A DNA stretch of 64,000 bases from Lepus europaeus (Eukaryota; Chordata; Mammalia; Lagomorpha; Leporidae). A model generated the notes under the pieces. The model had not been told where the DNA came from, did no database searches, and saw only the letters and a program-made list of their open reading frames with translations. Both the position numbers and the translations under genes were made by a program. The number at the start of each line of letters is the position of its first letter. The first letter of the stretch is position 1. The DNA lies in the NCBI RefSeq assembly GCF_033115175.1, contig NC_084836.1:67937297-68001296 (forward strand), read 5' to 3'. Below are positions 19,392-35,007 of this stretch, one piece after another.

Positions 19392-20001
19392 ATTTTAACG
19401 AAGTGCAGCCTCTCAGCTCTCTCTCCCGTGGATGACACCTTGGAGTCCTGTCTAAACAGGCTTCCCTCCGCCACAATCGTCAACGTTTCCCTGGGGTGGC
19501 CACGCAGGAGGCTCGTAGTGGTGCGTGTTATATTAGAGCTGGGGTCATTTGAGTTCTGTCGGGTGCACATTGCAGGAGTTGGTGTCACATTATTGCACCT
19601 GGATGGGCAGAGGCTCCATGACCGTTGGCTGAGAGCATAAAAGGTTTCTCCCTGTATGGACTTTTTGCTTTTGTCAAACACGGATGGACTGTGTTTATGT
19701 GAGTCTCCTCTTGGGGTCTGGATTTCATTGCCTGAGCTGTGCCTGTATGGCCTCAGCAGCGCCCCCTGTGAGGCCTCTGACTTTGACCTCTAATTAAGGT
19801 GGTGTTCCTGTTCCTGGGCTCTGCCTCTCTCCAATGTGCTGAACATCAGTTGTTGATATCCAAGTGAGCTGCTGGGAGTCGAACTGAGAAAAACACAAGG
19901 GCTTTATACCACAGTGAAACTGCAATTGGAAATTTCAGAAAATATTTAAGGGGGGGGCAATGGATCCCAGGATGGATGAGGAGTGTGACGAGAGAATGAG
20001 A

Positions 20002-20036
<35 letters not shown>
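19392..20036. mobile_element. Unit 2-specific insertion of unidentified type
   Basis: About 645 bp with no counterpart in unit 1, flanked by the direct repeat AGACTTC (19385-19391 and 20037-20043), with a (GA)n tract at 20005-20036 just before the right repeat. This looks like a retroposed segment, but I do not recognise the family. A further 180 bp (20044-20225) are also missing from unit 1, so a deletion in unit 1 is an alternative. Confidence 0.4.
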
Positions 20037-20042
<6 letters not shown>

Positions 20043-20043
20043 C

Positions 20044-20831
20044 TTATAGACGATGTGTGCATGTAACTCGGGATCCCCAAGTCCCAGCTGTGCGCTCAGC
20101 TGCGGGGACCCTCAGGGAGCACCGGGTTTCCTGTGCAGACTCCGCTCCAGGCTGAGAACCCAGAGCACGCGGTCTGCTCCAGTCCCAGCAGGGCAGGAGC
20201 GAGACCCGGAGACGCTGGTGCTGTCGCTCAGGTCTGGAGTGGGGACACACCAGGTCCCAGCTCAGGCGGTGAGCAGGGAGGAAGATCTGATCGCCAGCTG
20301 GATTTCTCCCGTTCAGGCTGGAGCAGGCGGAGCGGCCGCTCACAGCAGCACTGTCGGCTTCGCTCTGGCTTCCAGTCCCAATGTATCTCATCCAGAAACA
20401 GCCTCAGGGGCGCTCCCAGAGGGAGGTGGACCCAACTCCTGAGCTCCCGGGACCCAGCCGCGGGGACAGCGCTCGGGAGCCGGCGTGGTGTTTGAGAGGC
20501 TAAGACAGCAGAGTGAGATTGTGAGCGGCTCCGCAGTGGCGCCCCTTGGCTCCATCTCCAGGATGGAGAGGATTCCAAAGACAGCCCAGCTCTTCCTGAC
20601 CACTTCCAATAGCCTGGAGCAGGCCCAGCCCTGCCTCTTCTGCAATGACAAGGACAGAGCCGAGCGCTGCTCAGAGGGCCTCTTCTAGGACCCACAGAAA
20701 GTCTAAGCAGGAAAAAAGTGAAAGGAACTGGTGGAACCAAGGCCCTTCCAGAACACTCGCCAGACAGGAGGTGCCCAGAAACACAGGCAACAGATTGAAT
20801 GAAATCAGCCCCAGGACAAATCAGACAGCAG
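20044..20831. other. Spacer between KRT6 copies 2 and 3, second part
   Basis: From about 20226 onward it aligns with 9090-9704 of unit 1 at moderate identity. No gene recognised. Confidence 0.55.
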
Positions 20832-21093
20832 AGCAGGCGCTCTGTAGGGCGTCTGAGCCTCTAAGGAGGCACCTGTGTCCCCCATGGGCGAGCCTGGGAT
20901 CCACACCGCCCCATCTCCAGACTGCAGCTTCTGGCTCCCGCAGACCCCGGGAGGCAGCAGCGATGGCTCAGATGCTGGGCTTCCTGTTGCCATGGAGCCC
21001 TGCGTGAGTTCTCTGAGCTCTGTGATCCATACAGCCCGGGGCCAGCCCCAGCTGTTGCAGGGAACCCAGGAGAGTGAACCAGCAAAGGGGTGT

Positions 21094-21125
<32 letters not shown>

Positions 21126-21150
21126 AGTGTGTGTGTGTGAGTGTCATTCT
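20832..21150 (+). mobile_element. Old CSINE-related element (unit 2 copy)
   Basis: Counterpart of 9705-10010, ending in a (CT)n tract at about 21091-21122 followed by TG-rich sequence. Confidence 0.5.
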
Positions 21151-21650
21151 CACTCCTTGTTTGGAACAACAAATCATAATTACACACAATTTTCAGTGCA
21201 GAGACAGTGAAAGAGAAAGCATCAGGAGGCAGAGCTCAGACAGAGCCCTGGGCCCTGGAGGAAGGCAGCTGGACAACAGCACCAGAGGAAGCGCAGGGCT
21301 GCGCGCACACAGCACAGGTGCAGGTGCAGGAGAGGGGGAGGGGCAGACAGACAGGAGAGAGCCACTCGCAGGGCCAAGGGCATCAAGAGAGAACCCCGCG
21401 CTGGGAGGAGGAGCTACATGGCAGAGGAGAAGGCAGCGTGGGCGTCTGGTCATGCGTGTGTGTGCGTGTCTGTCTGTGTTTGCAGATCTTACATGGAGAA
21501 GCCCGTCGCTGGCCACCTGCTATGTGCAGTTTCACACATGTCATGGAAAACATGGACAGTGACAAACTGCACGTGGAACTCACCAACTTGCAGCAAATAA
21601 ACTTACGTTTTAAAAATAAATGTATGTTTTCACTCCATTATACTTAAATT

Positions 21651-21968
21651 GTTTTTAAGGTTTCTTTTTATACATTGGCAAGGCAGAGTGAGAAGGAGGA
21701 TAAGACAGAATGAGAGGTTTTGTATCTGGTAACTCACTTCCTGTACGCCGCAACACTGGGGCTGGGCCAGTCATAGCCTGGAACCCAGGGGCTACTCAAG
21801 ACTCTCACTTGGGCGGCAGGAGCCTGGGTCGGTGAGCCATTGTCTGCTGCTTGCATGAAGTCATAGCAGGGAGCAGGATTGGAAAAGGAACAGCTGGGAC
21901 GCAAAGGTGTCCCTGACAGGGAGGCTAGACGCACAGCTGGTGGCTGAACCCACGGTGCCACAGCCCCC
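21651..21968 (-). mobile_element. CSINE, old, antisense (unit 3 copy)
   Basis: Third paralogous copy of the insertion at 286-603, with many more differences than units 1 and 2 show to each other. Confidence 0.7.
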
Positions 21969-22149
21969 ACATGACTTCTCCTGTAATAACATTCCCATAA
22001 TCTTTCTGTCATTGTCTCCTATGGATTTACATGTGTGTGCATATAATATGTACCTGCAAACAGGTGTGGCCATGTACAATCCACCTATGCAGTGATTCCC
22101 TGACTATAAAGCCAGGTCACTCCCTAAATACCAAATTCCACCCAAGATC

Positions 22150-22322
22150 CAACTCATACACACTCCCACACACACACAAATTCACACCCACACACACTCA
22201 CACCCAACACACACTCACACACACTCATACACACAAACCCACACACACTCACACACACTCAAACACACTCACACATTCACACACACTCACACTCACTTGC
22301 CACACTCACATACACTCACACC
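22150..22322. repeat. CA-rich tandem repeat, unit 3 (short)
   Basis: ACACACTCACAC-type array of about 170 bp, less than half the length of the unit 1 and 2 arrays. Confidence 0.85.
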
Positions 22323-23467
22323 TGTGCACCTGCATCCCACAGGCTCCCCAGTAGAAGCACAGGAGCATATGCCAGGGAAGGTTCTAAAAGGACCACCAGG
22401 ACATGGCAGCACTGTGACTCCCACACGCGGTTCCCTTCTGGTCCCCAGGGCGGTGGCTCCAGGAGGCCCAAGGGCTGCACAGCTCCTGTGTCTACATAAC
22501 ATGGCAGGGAGTTCGCACACAGCCGTGCATGGGCTGCTGCACAGATAACCCCCTGGAATCCTCGCACCCCGGCCTCTACTCGCTGTGTGCATCCTTCCTA
22601 GGCTGCAGAGAGGGAACCACCACAGACAGCAGTGAGTGCACGGGCTCAATACAGTGGCCATGTCTGGTCATGACTGTGGACAGCAAGGGTGGACTGGGTG
22701 GAGGGACACGGGTGCCACTGGGTGACGATGCGGTTGTGGGAGGCGGGCGTCACGAGCATTCTGGTCTTAACCAAGGGCTGCGTCTGGCTTGCACATACGG
22801 GTTAGAGGCCAGCACTCAGATTGTCCACGGGCACCCTGTTCCATGCCTGTCCAGACTGTTTTAGCCACAGGAGAACCTCACTCAGCCTCACGTTGGAAAT
22901 GTCACTCAAAGGGACACGAGGGACACAGGAGCACCTTAGAGAAACTCCGTGGTGGAGAACTGGACCCACGAGGCAGAAAGGGACAAGACCTGAGGCCAGC
23001 TCCAGGCTGTGTTGCAGGCGGGGATCGGTCCTCGGAATCCCAACCTGCTGGTGTCCGTCTGTGCTACCTCTGTGGGATTACACAGAGGAGGAGTGGTACC
23101 AACACTTGCAAGGCCTGGCAAGGCTCAAGCCCAACTTTCCAGACCAGGGCATGATGCCCCAAATAAGGAGACTGTGATGTCCTGCCTGGACAGGACAGGT
23201 GGGGACTTGAGAGACGCAGCCAGCAACCCATGAACAACCGCAATGGGCTGTGCCCCGCTCCAGGCGTCTCTGATTCCAGTGACTCTGCTTGTGCTGATCC
23301 AGCCCAAGCTGCAGGCAGAGGAATTTTGCCCGACTCAGGGAAGCCAAATCGCAGCCTGGCTGTTTCAAAACTTCTCTGCTAAGCCAGGTGATCTCAGGAT
23401 GGGGAGAGCCCAGCCCTCCCCGCCCTGCCAGCTCCACTTCCAGGACAGGCCCAGCCCATTCCCAGCC

Positions 23468-23475
23468 TATATAAA
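23468..23475 (+). promoter_or_regulatory. TATA box of KRT6 copy 3
   Basis: TATATAAA, 87 bases before the start codon. The flanking 200 bp are nearly the same as in copies 1 and 2. Confidence 0.9.
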
Positions 23476-23561
23476 GCGCGGCCCGGAGCCCAGCTCACAC
23501 ACCTGCTCTGCAGCCACAGCGCCCACACTCCCGCCCGCTCAGCCTTCTCCCTCCTGCAGCC

Positions 23562-27323
<3,762 letters not shown>

Positions 27324-27821
27324 GCCCCACCCCCGCTGCAGGGCCCCCAGCCCTGGGCCCCTGCCTGGCTGCAGAGTCGTCGGGGCAGGCGGCCTGCCCT
27401 GCCCTGGCCTCAGCTCCGTCCTGCTCTCTGCTTGGAGCTGAGGCTGCCCAGGGCCCCTCCCTCCTCCTCTGTCCCCCATGCTGTGCCCGAGCATCCTTGT
27501 CACCATCACAGGTCACCTCTGCCTTCCAACTGTCACTTAGTCATAAGCAGGCATTCACTTTTTTACTAAATTATCAATCTTTTCCTAGAGCGCTGCATCT
27601 TAATGTACAGCTCAGCGATTTCTTTCTGTAAAACTCCCCGGGTTCTGCTGACAAGTTGAGCAACTTCTGTTTTATGTCCCGTTGTCTCCCCAAGTCCTCA
27701 TCACACTGGTCCTGATGACTCCCCTTGCTGTGCCTGTGAAAACACAAATGCCTGTTTCTGTGATGGACAGATTTGTAGCCCTGTGGTGGCTACAAATTGT
27801 GGTTGCTTTCTCATACATGCA

Positions 27822-27827
27822 AATAAA
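27822..27827 (+). terminator. Polyadenylation signal of KRT6 copy 3
   Basis: AATAAA in gcaaataaaacag, about 500 bases after the stop codon, in a 3' UTR whose distal about 300 bp (27545-27845) are unrelated to those of copies 1 and 2. It is A/T-richer (ttttttactaaattatcaatc) than the rest. Confidence 0.75.
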
Positions 27828-27890
27828 ACAGATTTATGAACTAATGCCTGGCTTTGCTGTTTCTCAAGCTGTGTCAAAGACAAGTGCCAG

Positions 27891-28210
27891 GGCCGGCCCT
27901 GTGCTGTATCGGGTAAAGCATCTGCCTGCAGTGCCGGCATCCCATATGGGTGCTGGTTCGAGTCCCAGCTACTCCACTTCCAATCCAGCTCTCTGTTATG
28001 GCCTGGGAAAGCAGTGGAAGATGGCCCAAGTCGTTGGGCTCCTGTACCCATGTGGGAGACCTGGAAGAAGCTCCTGGCTCCTGGCTTCTGATCTGTGCAG
28101 CTATCTGGGGAGTGAACCAGCAGATGGAAGACCTCTCTCTCTCTCTCTCTGCCTCTCCATAACTCTGCCTTTCAAATAAATAGATAAATCTTCTAAAAAA
28201 AAAAAAAAAA
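27891..28210 (+). mobile_element. CSINE, nearly full-length
   Basis: Head ggccggccctgtgctgtatcgggtaaagc, full body, (TCTC)n, AATAAATAGATAAATCTT and A tail. Possible target repeat gacaagtg on both sides. It lies only about 50 bases after the expected copy 3 cleavage site. Confidence 0.9.
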
Positions 28211-28944
28211 GGAATGACAAGTCGACAAGTGTCGTCTCCTTTTCAAAGGTATTCCACTGCTCCATGTGCCTCTCAGTGAGGCACCTGAAACATTCGAGCT
28301 TCCCTGGGGAAGGCTGCAGGGTGAAGGCAACATGAGAACCAATGCTCCCTGAATCGCACACACCAGCCCCTCCCTAGGACTCTCAGAAACCAAGTCCGGG
28401 TGACACATGCTGACCCCGTTTCTTGTGGGCATGTGCTGGCCTGGTGCTGTCCGTGAGTGGGGCAGGGCAAACCCAGGACCCGGGGACATGGGTCGGGCCA
28501 CGTGTGCTGTGCTTGGACCCCGTCTGGCCCGGATTCCCCATGGGTGACCATTACCTCCTTAACGTTCTGCTCTCCCATAAAGAGGGACATGACCATGGCC
28601 GGCCAAATGTGCGCCCTCAGCTCACGCTGTGTTCCTCTGCAGTGATGCCCCAGCCACACAGGTAACGTGTCCCTTGGTCATCTCCTCACTGTCTATCCAG
28701 GTCTCCCAGGGCAGTGAGGGGAGGCCTGAGCCGCCACACACACCTCCCTGTGCCCACAAGAGCGGGCTGCCTGGCAGGTGAACCTGAGACTTCCCATTGG
28801 TCAACAGCTCCTTGAACTTGGCCTTGGACCTGGCTGCCCATCACGGGGTGGGACGTTTTCTCCAGGGGTACAGCACTGACTGTACCCATCTTTGGAGAAA
28901 ATCTTGTAAATTTGTCGGAGAGGGATAATGGTAGAGGCAGAGGG

Positions 28945-29165
28945 TGGGGGGAGAGAGAGAGAATGAAACTATCTGCCTGTTCCCTCCCTGATGCCTATAA
29001 TGTTTTCAGCTGGTGCAGAGACCAACGCCGGGAGCAGGAACTCAACACACGTTTCCCACACGGGTGCTAGGAATTCAGTCTCCTCCTGCAGTAGCAGGAA
29101 CTTGGAGTCAGAAGCAGAGCTGGTCATTGAGCCCAGACACTTTGTTGTGGGAGGCTTGTCCATGA
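28945..29165 (-). mobile_element. Old CSINE fragment, antisense
   Basis: GA-rich start followed by a diverged antisense body (accaacgccgggagcaggaac, cacacgggtgctaggaattc) and a degraded head. Confidence 0.55.
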
Positions 29166-29367
29166 GTGTGTCCCCCGCTGGGCCAGTCCCAAGCCCCTCC
29201 CCCACCCTGCTGCTCCTCACACTGAGCAGTTTCTTCTCCACTTAGCACTCGGGGACCCACCCCACTTCCTTCCGGCCCCTCTTCACCTCCTCCCTGAACA
29301 AGTCTTGGATGCAGCACCTCACCAGCATGTTCCTTTGACATTCCGGCCCCTCTCCAGGAATCCCTTA

Positions 29368-29676
29368 AGGATCCTTCTGCCTGCATCCCGTATGAGCGTT
29401 CATTCAAGTCCCAGCTGTTCCAGTTTCGATCCAGCTCCCTGCTCGTGTGGCCTGGGAAGGCAGCGGAGGATGCTCAAGTGCTTGGGCTCCTGTCACCCTC
29501 AGGGGAGACCCAGATGGAGCTCCAGGCATCCGGTTTTGGCCTGGACCAGTCTTCGTCATGGTGGCCATTTGGGGAGTGAGCCTGCAGATAGAAGATTCTC
29601 TCTCTCTCCCTCTCTCTCTCTCTCTCATTCTCTCTCTGTAACTCCACCTTCAAATAAATAGCTAAATCTTAAAAAC
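29368..29676 (+). mobile_element. CSINE, 5' truncated
   Basis: Begins inside the head (ccttctgcctgcatcccgta) and runs through the body, (TCTC)n and AAATAAATAGCTAAATCTTAAAA. Confidence 0.8.
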
Positions 29677-29934
29677 AAGCCCTTCTTTGAGTGACAACTG
29701 CTCTCCTACTCACTGAGAAGCCTCACTCTGGAAAACCACAGACTCCGGAAAACTGGATTTTGCAACTGTATCAGGAGGAATGAAAGGCCCCAGCGTGTGT
29801 GAGGGTACATTTAGCTGGAAGCCAGAGGGAGCCTCAGTGCTCCTCCAACCGAAGTGCACCTGCTGGCAGAAGACAGCCTGGACATCCACGCAGCTTCACT
29901 CACCGTCTCCAAGGAAACAGGGCCAGCCATTCAC

Positions 29935-30142
29935 TATGGCTTCAGAAAGTAGTAGAAGATGGCCCAAGTGCTTGGGCCCCCCAAGAACTTGTACTATCTT
30001 CTACTGCTTTCCCAGGCCATAGCAGAAGCTGGATCAGAAATGGAGCAGCCATGGCAGCCGAGACTTCAACCAGCGCCCATACGAGATGCCAGCACTGCAG
30101 GCGGTGGCTTTACCCGCTATGCTACAGTGCCAGCCCTACACA
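29935..30142. mobile_element. Two short CSINE fragments in opposite orientation
   Basis: 29935-29982 is a sense body fragment (aagatggcccaagtgcttgg); 29983-30137 is an antisense body plus head ending ctacagtgccagccc. Their abutment suggests truncation or nested insertion. Confidence 0.65.
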
Positions 30143-30152
30143 ATGTCCTTTA

Positions 30153-30490
30153 CTTTTTTATTTTTTTAATATTTATTTTATTTATTTAAAAGACAGAGTT
30201 ACAGAGAGAGGTAGAAACAGAGAGAGAGAGGTCTTCCACCTGCTGGTTCACTCCCCAGATGGCCGCAACAGCCAGAGCTGAGCTGATCCGAAGCCAGGAG
30301 CCAGGAGCTTCTTCTGGGTCTCCCACACAGTGCAGGGACCCAAGGACTTGGACCATCTACTGCTTTCCCAGGCCATAGCAGAGAGCCAGATCGGAAGTGG
30401 AACAACCGGGACTCTAACTGTCGCTCATATGAGATGCCGGCACTGCAGGCGGCAGCTTTACCAGATATGCCACAGCACCAGTTCCCCACG
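30153..30490 (-). mobile_element. CSINE, full-length, antisense
   Basis: T-rich tail, GA stretch, complete antisense body and head ending cagcaccagttccccac. Flanked by the 10-bp target duplication ATGTCCTTTA at 30143-30152 and 30491-30500, directly beside the older fragments. Confidence 0.93.
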
Positions 30491-30660
30491 ATGTCCTTTA
30501 AAAACAAGCCCTGGTTCAAGTTCCCACCATAGGGGTGGTGCTGGTGCTGCTGTCTCCCTCCTGTAGGATCAGTCCCCAGGAACTGTGTAAACACCTGGAA
30601 GGCACGATGCTGGCACCGACAAACGAAAACCACTGAAACTGAGACACAGGTGGGGTCTCG

Positions 30661-30857
30661 GCATTGCAGCTAAGACCCGGGCGGTGTCGCTGGCTCAGTC
30701 CCTGCCACCCACATGGGACACCTGATTTGTATTTCCAGATCCACACTCCCACCTGGGTACCGGGTATTATGGGCGTGTAGGGAGTGAACCAGAGGATGGG
30801 AACTCTCTCTCTGTCTCTCTGCCATTGAAATTACAAAAAAAAAAAAAAAAAAAAACC
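30661..30857 (+). mobile_element. CSINE-like fragment with A tail
   Basis: Diverged short element (tagggagtgaaccagaggatgggaac, TCTC run) ending in about 20 A. Confidence 0.6.
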
Positions 30858-31224
30858 CTCAGATCCCCCAGGGGAGCCTCAGGAGGTATGAGCTCATTTG
30901 TGCTGGGGCAGGTGCTTGGCAGCGACCTGGAGTGAAATCCCTGGGCAGCGATGAGGGAACGCTTTGGAGGAGAAGAGCTATGGTGCTGCCCTAACAGGAG
31001 CTGTCCCGAGCAGCAGCCCAGCCAGCGGTGCCCTGGTCTGTGGGTCAAGTGCACGAAGCTGAATCTGCGTGCAAGGGTGCTAGATTCAGTAAATAGCCTG
31101 GGAGGAGAAACGCACACTGACTGTCAGATACACAGGAAGCAACTTTGAGGTCAGCTCAGCTCCGAGCCGTGTTGGACACCCTCCCACCTCAACGTGTTGT
31201 CTGCTTTATCTCAAGTTCAAGTCT

Positions 31225-31408
31225 CCCTGGACACGTGGGCTGCCCAATTCAGGAGCCCAAGGACTTGGGTCATCTTCCACTGCTTTTCCAGGCCATAGCA
31301 GAGAGCTGGACCAGAATTGGAGCAGTCGGGACTCGAACCGGTGCCCATATGGGACGCCGGGGTAGCAGGCAGTGGTTTTACCTGCTATATGCCACAATGC
31401 CAACCTTG
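31225..31408 (-). mobile_element. CSINE fragment, antisense, lacking its 3' half
   Basis: Antisense body (cccaaggacttgggtcatct) through head (gggactcgaaccggtgccca ... ccacaatgccaacc). The tail end is missing. Confidence 0.8.
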
Positions 31409-31499
31409 AACTTGAAATATTTTTTGTGACACATCATCTTTAGCATCACTAAAAATTTAGTTTGTGTTCCTCTGTGTAACACACTATCTTCCTGCTTTA

Positions 31500-31760
31500 A
31501 TACACTGTGTATTCTGAAAATTTCAAGCAGGACACGAAAGGGTGGTACATGAACCTCCTGGTACCAATCACCAGGTTGAGCCACCATCACTGCTTTCTCG
31601 CTACTGTTTGATGCAAATCCGCGACTCTCTCCTCCTCTGCACGCCTAACTGCTTCTCCTGTTGCAAGCGCTTATGGGAGATCCAGAAACCAGGCGATGTG
31701 CACTGTAAATGTTTGCATGCGTGTCTGATGGCGGGTTTATCATCTTGTCACAGTCATCCC
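31500..31760 (+). mobile_element. Possible ancient L1 3' UTR remnant
   Basis: The phrase gaacctcctggtaccaatcaccaggttgagcc, then tgatgcaaatcc and ctgtaaatgtttgcatgcgtgtctgatgg, follows the order of the mammalian L1M 3' UTR (..catgtacccatcacccagcttcaac.., ..gaagcaaatcccagac.., ..tccgtaaatatttcagtatgtatctc..). Similarity is by eye and weak. Confidence 0.35.
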
Positions 31761-32187
31761 TTGATGGAATGCTTCCTACTAGCATTTCTTGGGTTGCATC
31801 CGAGACGTCTCCCTGTGGCTGCCTTACCTGCCACCGCCCCTAAATGGGCTCGCCTACTGCCTGCCCCGGGGCTGCTGGGCCTCTGAGGTTCTTTCCTGCC
31901 AAGCCAGCTCCCTGCAGGTCCGTGATGGGCCGTGGATGTGTGGCCAAATTCTTCCCCGCTGTGAGATTTCCGTGCTGTGGCCTGTGGCTCATCATTGCCT
32001 GCTGATGCCTTGTGTCTTTGGGTTTCCTGCGAGTTGTAGGAGACACAGAATCAGATTTTGTGTGGTGGTTGCAGGCCAGAATGTGGGCTAGGTGGCACCA
32101 GGAACCCCCCTCTAGTGCTGTGTCCCGTGACTCCGTCCCAGGGTTTCCGTGGTTTGGGCAAGGTCCCTCCATTGCCGGCGCATGGAC

Positions 32188-32464
32188 TTTTTTTTTTTTT
32201 TTTTTGACAGGCAGAGTGGATAGTGAGAGAGAGAGAGAGAGACAGAAAGGTCTTCCTTTGCCATTGGTTCACCCTCCAATGGCCGCCGCAGCTGGCGCGC
32301 TGCGGCCGGCGCACCACGCTGATCCGATGGCAGGAGCCAGGTGCTTCTCCTGGTCTCCCATGGGGTGCAGGGCCCAAGCACTTGGGCCATCCTCCACTGC
32401 ACTCCCGGGCCACAGCAGAGAGCTGGCCTGGAAGAGGGGCAACCGGGACAGAATCCAGCACCCC
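32188..32464 (-). mobile_element. CSINE, antisense, 5' truncated, with target duplication
   Basis: Poly-T of about 20, GA stretch, GC-rich body of the 'ctcactaggc' subfamily. Flanked by GACTTTT at about 32185-32191 and 32465-32471. Confidence 0.88.
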
Positions 32465-32974
32465 GACTTTTCATCTAAGGTTTCCATGTCCACTCACCAA
32501 GCCCCAGATGCACGCTCACTTCAGGAGCTCAGACGGTGCCTATGTGATTTTGCTGGGCTTCCTACACGTTCTAAGCAACTTTCCTCTGTAGACAAGGACA
32601 CGCAACTCGCACGGGAGAGTCACAGCAGCGGCCCCATTCCACGCTTTTCTCCTGAGCAAGCTGGGGCTGTGGCCAGCTTCTGTGGACACTGAAGCATGGT
32701 GGGGGCATGGGGGCGGGGCACGGCTGAGTGGCAGGATCATGGCACAGTCGTCACAGCAAATTCGCTGTGGTTCGGGCCTCTATGCCTGTCGCTGTTTCTT
32801 TGTGGCTTCCCTGGTCCCCGCTGGGGCCAACGGGAGCTCCTCTGGCCACTGACAGCATCTCGGTTGCCTGAGCCTGCAGGGACCTGGGCCTGCTTGGGGT
32901 CCCCACGCAGCAGATGTGGATCCGCCTTTCCCCTGGTGCCTTTGTAGGGAAACAACGGCCAGAACCAGGACGTG

Positions 32975-33058
32975 CACCAGGAGCACCAAGAGCACCAGGA
33001 ATACCAGAAGCACCAGGAGCACCAGGAGCACCAGGAGCGCCAGGAGCATCAGGAGCAC
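32975..33058. repeat. 9-bp minisatellite (CACCAGGAG)n
   Basis: About nine imperfect units. Being a multiple of 3, it produces a collagen-like Gly-Ala-Pro frame on the minus strand, without any other collagen feature. Confidence 0.9.
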
Positions 33059-33884
33059 TCCCTGACATCCCAGGGCTCCTAAGCATTTCCGGCAGACAGA
33101 GCTATGGGAAAATGTAAAAATGCACTTGGAAAAATGACAACAAAACAGAAGTTTGTATGATGCTGCCTGCTCTGATGAAAGATTACAAGATGACTCCATG
33201 CCTGAATTGGTTTTTTCTCTCTCTCATGGAGAAGCTTGGCTCAGACGCCAGCACCATACTACTTAGTCTTCTCATCCTACACTGTACTTAGGATGTATCT
33301 AAACACTCACCCCGGTATTGCTACTAGAGCCATCTGCCGCGTTCCTGCATGCGCTCTCTGTGGTAGCTTTAGTTCTATCACGATACACACTACTGGAGAT
33401 ACAGATCGAAACCGTGTCATTCGAAGCCACTGGAATACGGCTTTTCCCTGCATGGGTTCCCACAGTTGGGTAAAAAGCTGATTCCGTGTGTTTGTTGTTT
33501 GCTTTCAAGGTTTGAGGGCGCTGTTCTCCTTCCTTTGGGATCTTCAACAATGCCAGAAGCTGAGTGCCCTCTGCTTCTCCTCTCCCCTTGCTCCCTCCCT
33601 CCCCTCACAGCAAAGCATTCTCGCTCCTCTTGGGTTTCTCCTTGCATTCTTTGTTTTTAAGAACACGAAAGCAAACTCGTCTCTCCAGGTCTACATGGCT
33701 CTTTCCTCTCTGATACACAGCCAGGTCCCCTGTGAAAGCTGTCATGGAATTTGCTTTAATCACTGAAATAGACAGGCAACAAACAGATGGAGGCACAAGT
33801 CCACGCACTCCCGTGTGGTTCACATGGCTGTTCAGGCATGCACGTTTTGGGGCAGAAGCTTGTAACCACAGCACATTACATCAG

Positions 33885-34235
33885 AGTACCCGCTTAGAGC
33901 CCCGGCTGCTCCGCTGCAGATCCAGCTTCCTGCTAATGCGCGGGGAAGACAGAGGAAGATGGTCCAAGTGCTTGGGTCCCCGACACCCACGCAGGAGACA
34001 GGGATGGGTCCTCGCTTTGGCCTGGCCCAGGCCTACTGGTTGTGGCCATTTGGGGAGTGAACCAGCAGGTGGAAGATCTCTCTCTCTCTTTCTTTCTCTT
34101 TAGCTTCTACTGCTTTCCCAGGCCACAGCAGAGAGTGGGATCGGAAGTGGAGCAGACGGGACTCGAACCGGTGCCCATATGGGATGCCGGCACTGCAGGC
34201 AGCAGCTTTATCCACTACCCCATAGTGCTGGCCCC
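33885..34235. mobile_element. Two CSINE fragments, head to head
   Basis: 33885-34104 is a sense, 5'-incomplete element ending in (TCTC)n/TTTCTTTC; 34105-34235 is an antisense body-plus-head fragment ending catagtgctggcccc. Confidence 0.7.
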
Positions 34236-34526
34236 TGGTTCAACTTGCAAGAATCTGCTCATATAATTCTTGATGACAAGAAAAACAATGTGATTAATTT
34301 AACAGATGTGTGGAAACTTATCATTTATTCTTGAGTAAAAAACAAAAGCTCTCAGCTAACCAGGAACAGAAGGGCGTTTCTGTCACTTGGTTACTGGCAT
34401 CTACAAAGAGTGCTTTGTCTCCAACTCGGAGAACCAGATAAGGATGCCTGCTCACACATACTCCCTATGGCCAACGTTGTACAGGCTGGTGGGGGAGCCA
34501 AGAGGAAGAAATGAACGTGCGTGGGG

Positions 34527-34873
34527 GACCTCCGCTGTGGTATAGTGGGTAAAGCCGCTGCCTGCAGTGCTGGCATCCCATGTGGGCGCTGGTTCAAGTC
34601 CTGGCTGCTCCTCTTCTGATCCAGCTCTCTGCTGTGGCCTGGGAAAGCAGTAGAGGATGGCCCAAGTCCTTGGGCCTCTTTGCCCATGTGGGAGACTTGG
34701 AAGAAGCTCCTGGCTCCTGACTTCAGATCAGCGCAGCTCCAACTGTTGCGACCAACTGGGGAGTGAACCAGTGGATGGAAGACCTCTCTCTCTCTCTCTC
34801 TCTCTCTGCCTCTCCTCTCTCTCTCTGTGTAACTCTGACTTCCAAACAAATAAATAAATCTTTTTTAAAAAAG
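34527..34873 (+). mobile_element. CSINE, full-length
   Basis: Head ggggacctccgctgtggtatagtgggtaaagc, body, (TCTC)n with TGTGTAACTCTGAC, AAATAAATAAATC and A-rich tail. Confidence 0.9.
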
Positions 34874-35007
34874 TATATTTACCATGCAAATTTTAAAAAA
34901 TAAAGGACATCATGTTTGTTAATTATGTCTATGATTTAACAAAGATGTGAGCCTGAAAAAAAGGGATGAATTCAAGTAGATCAAAACAGTAATAGTGATT
35001 GATTCTT

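Noticed and set aside
32751-33086. Collagen-like Gly-Ala-Pro frame on the minus strand
   Set aside because: It comes entirely from a 9-bp minisatellite; there is no collagen domain, signal peptide or exon structure around it.
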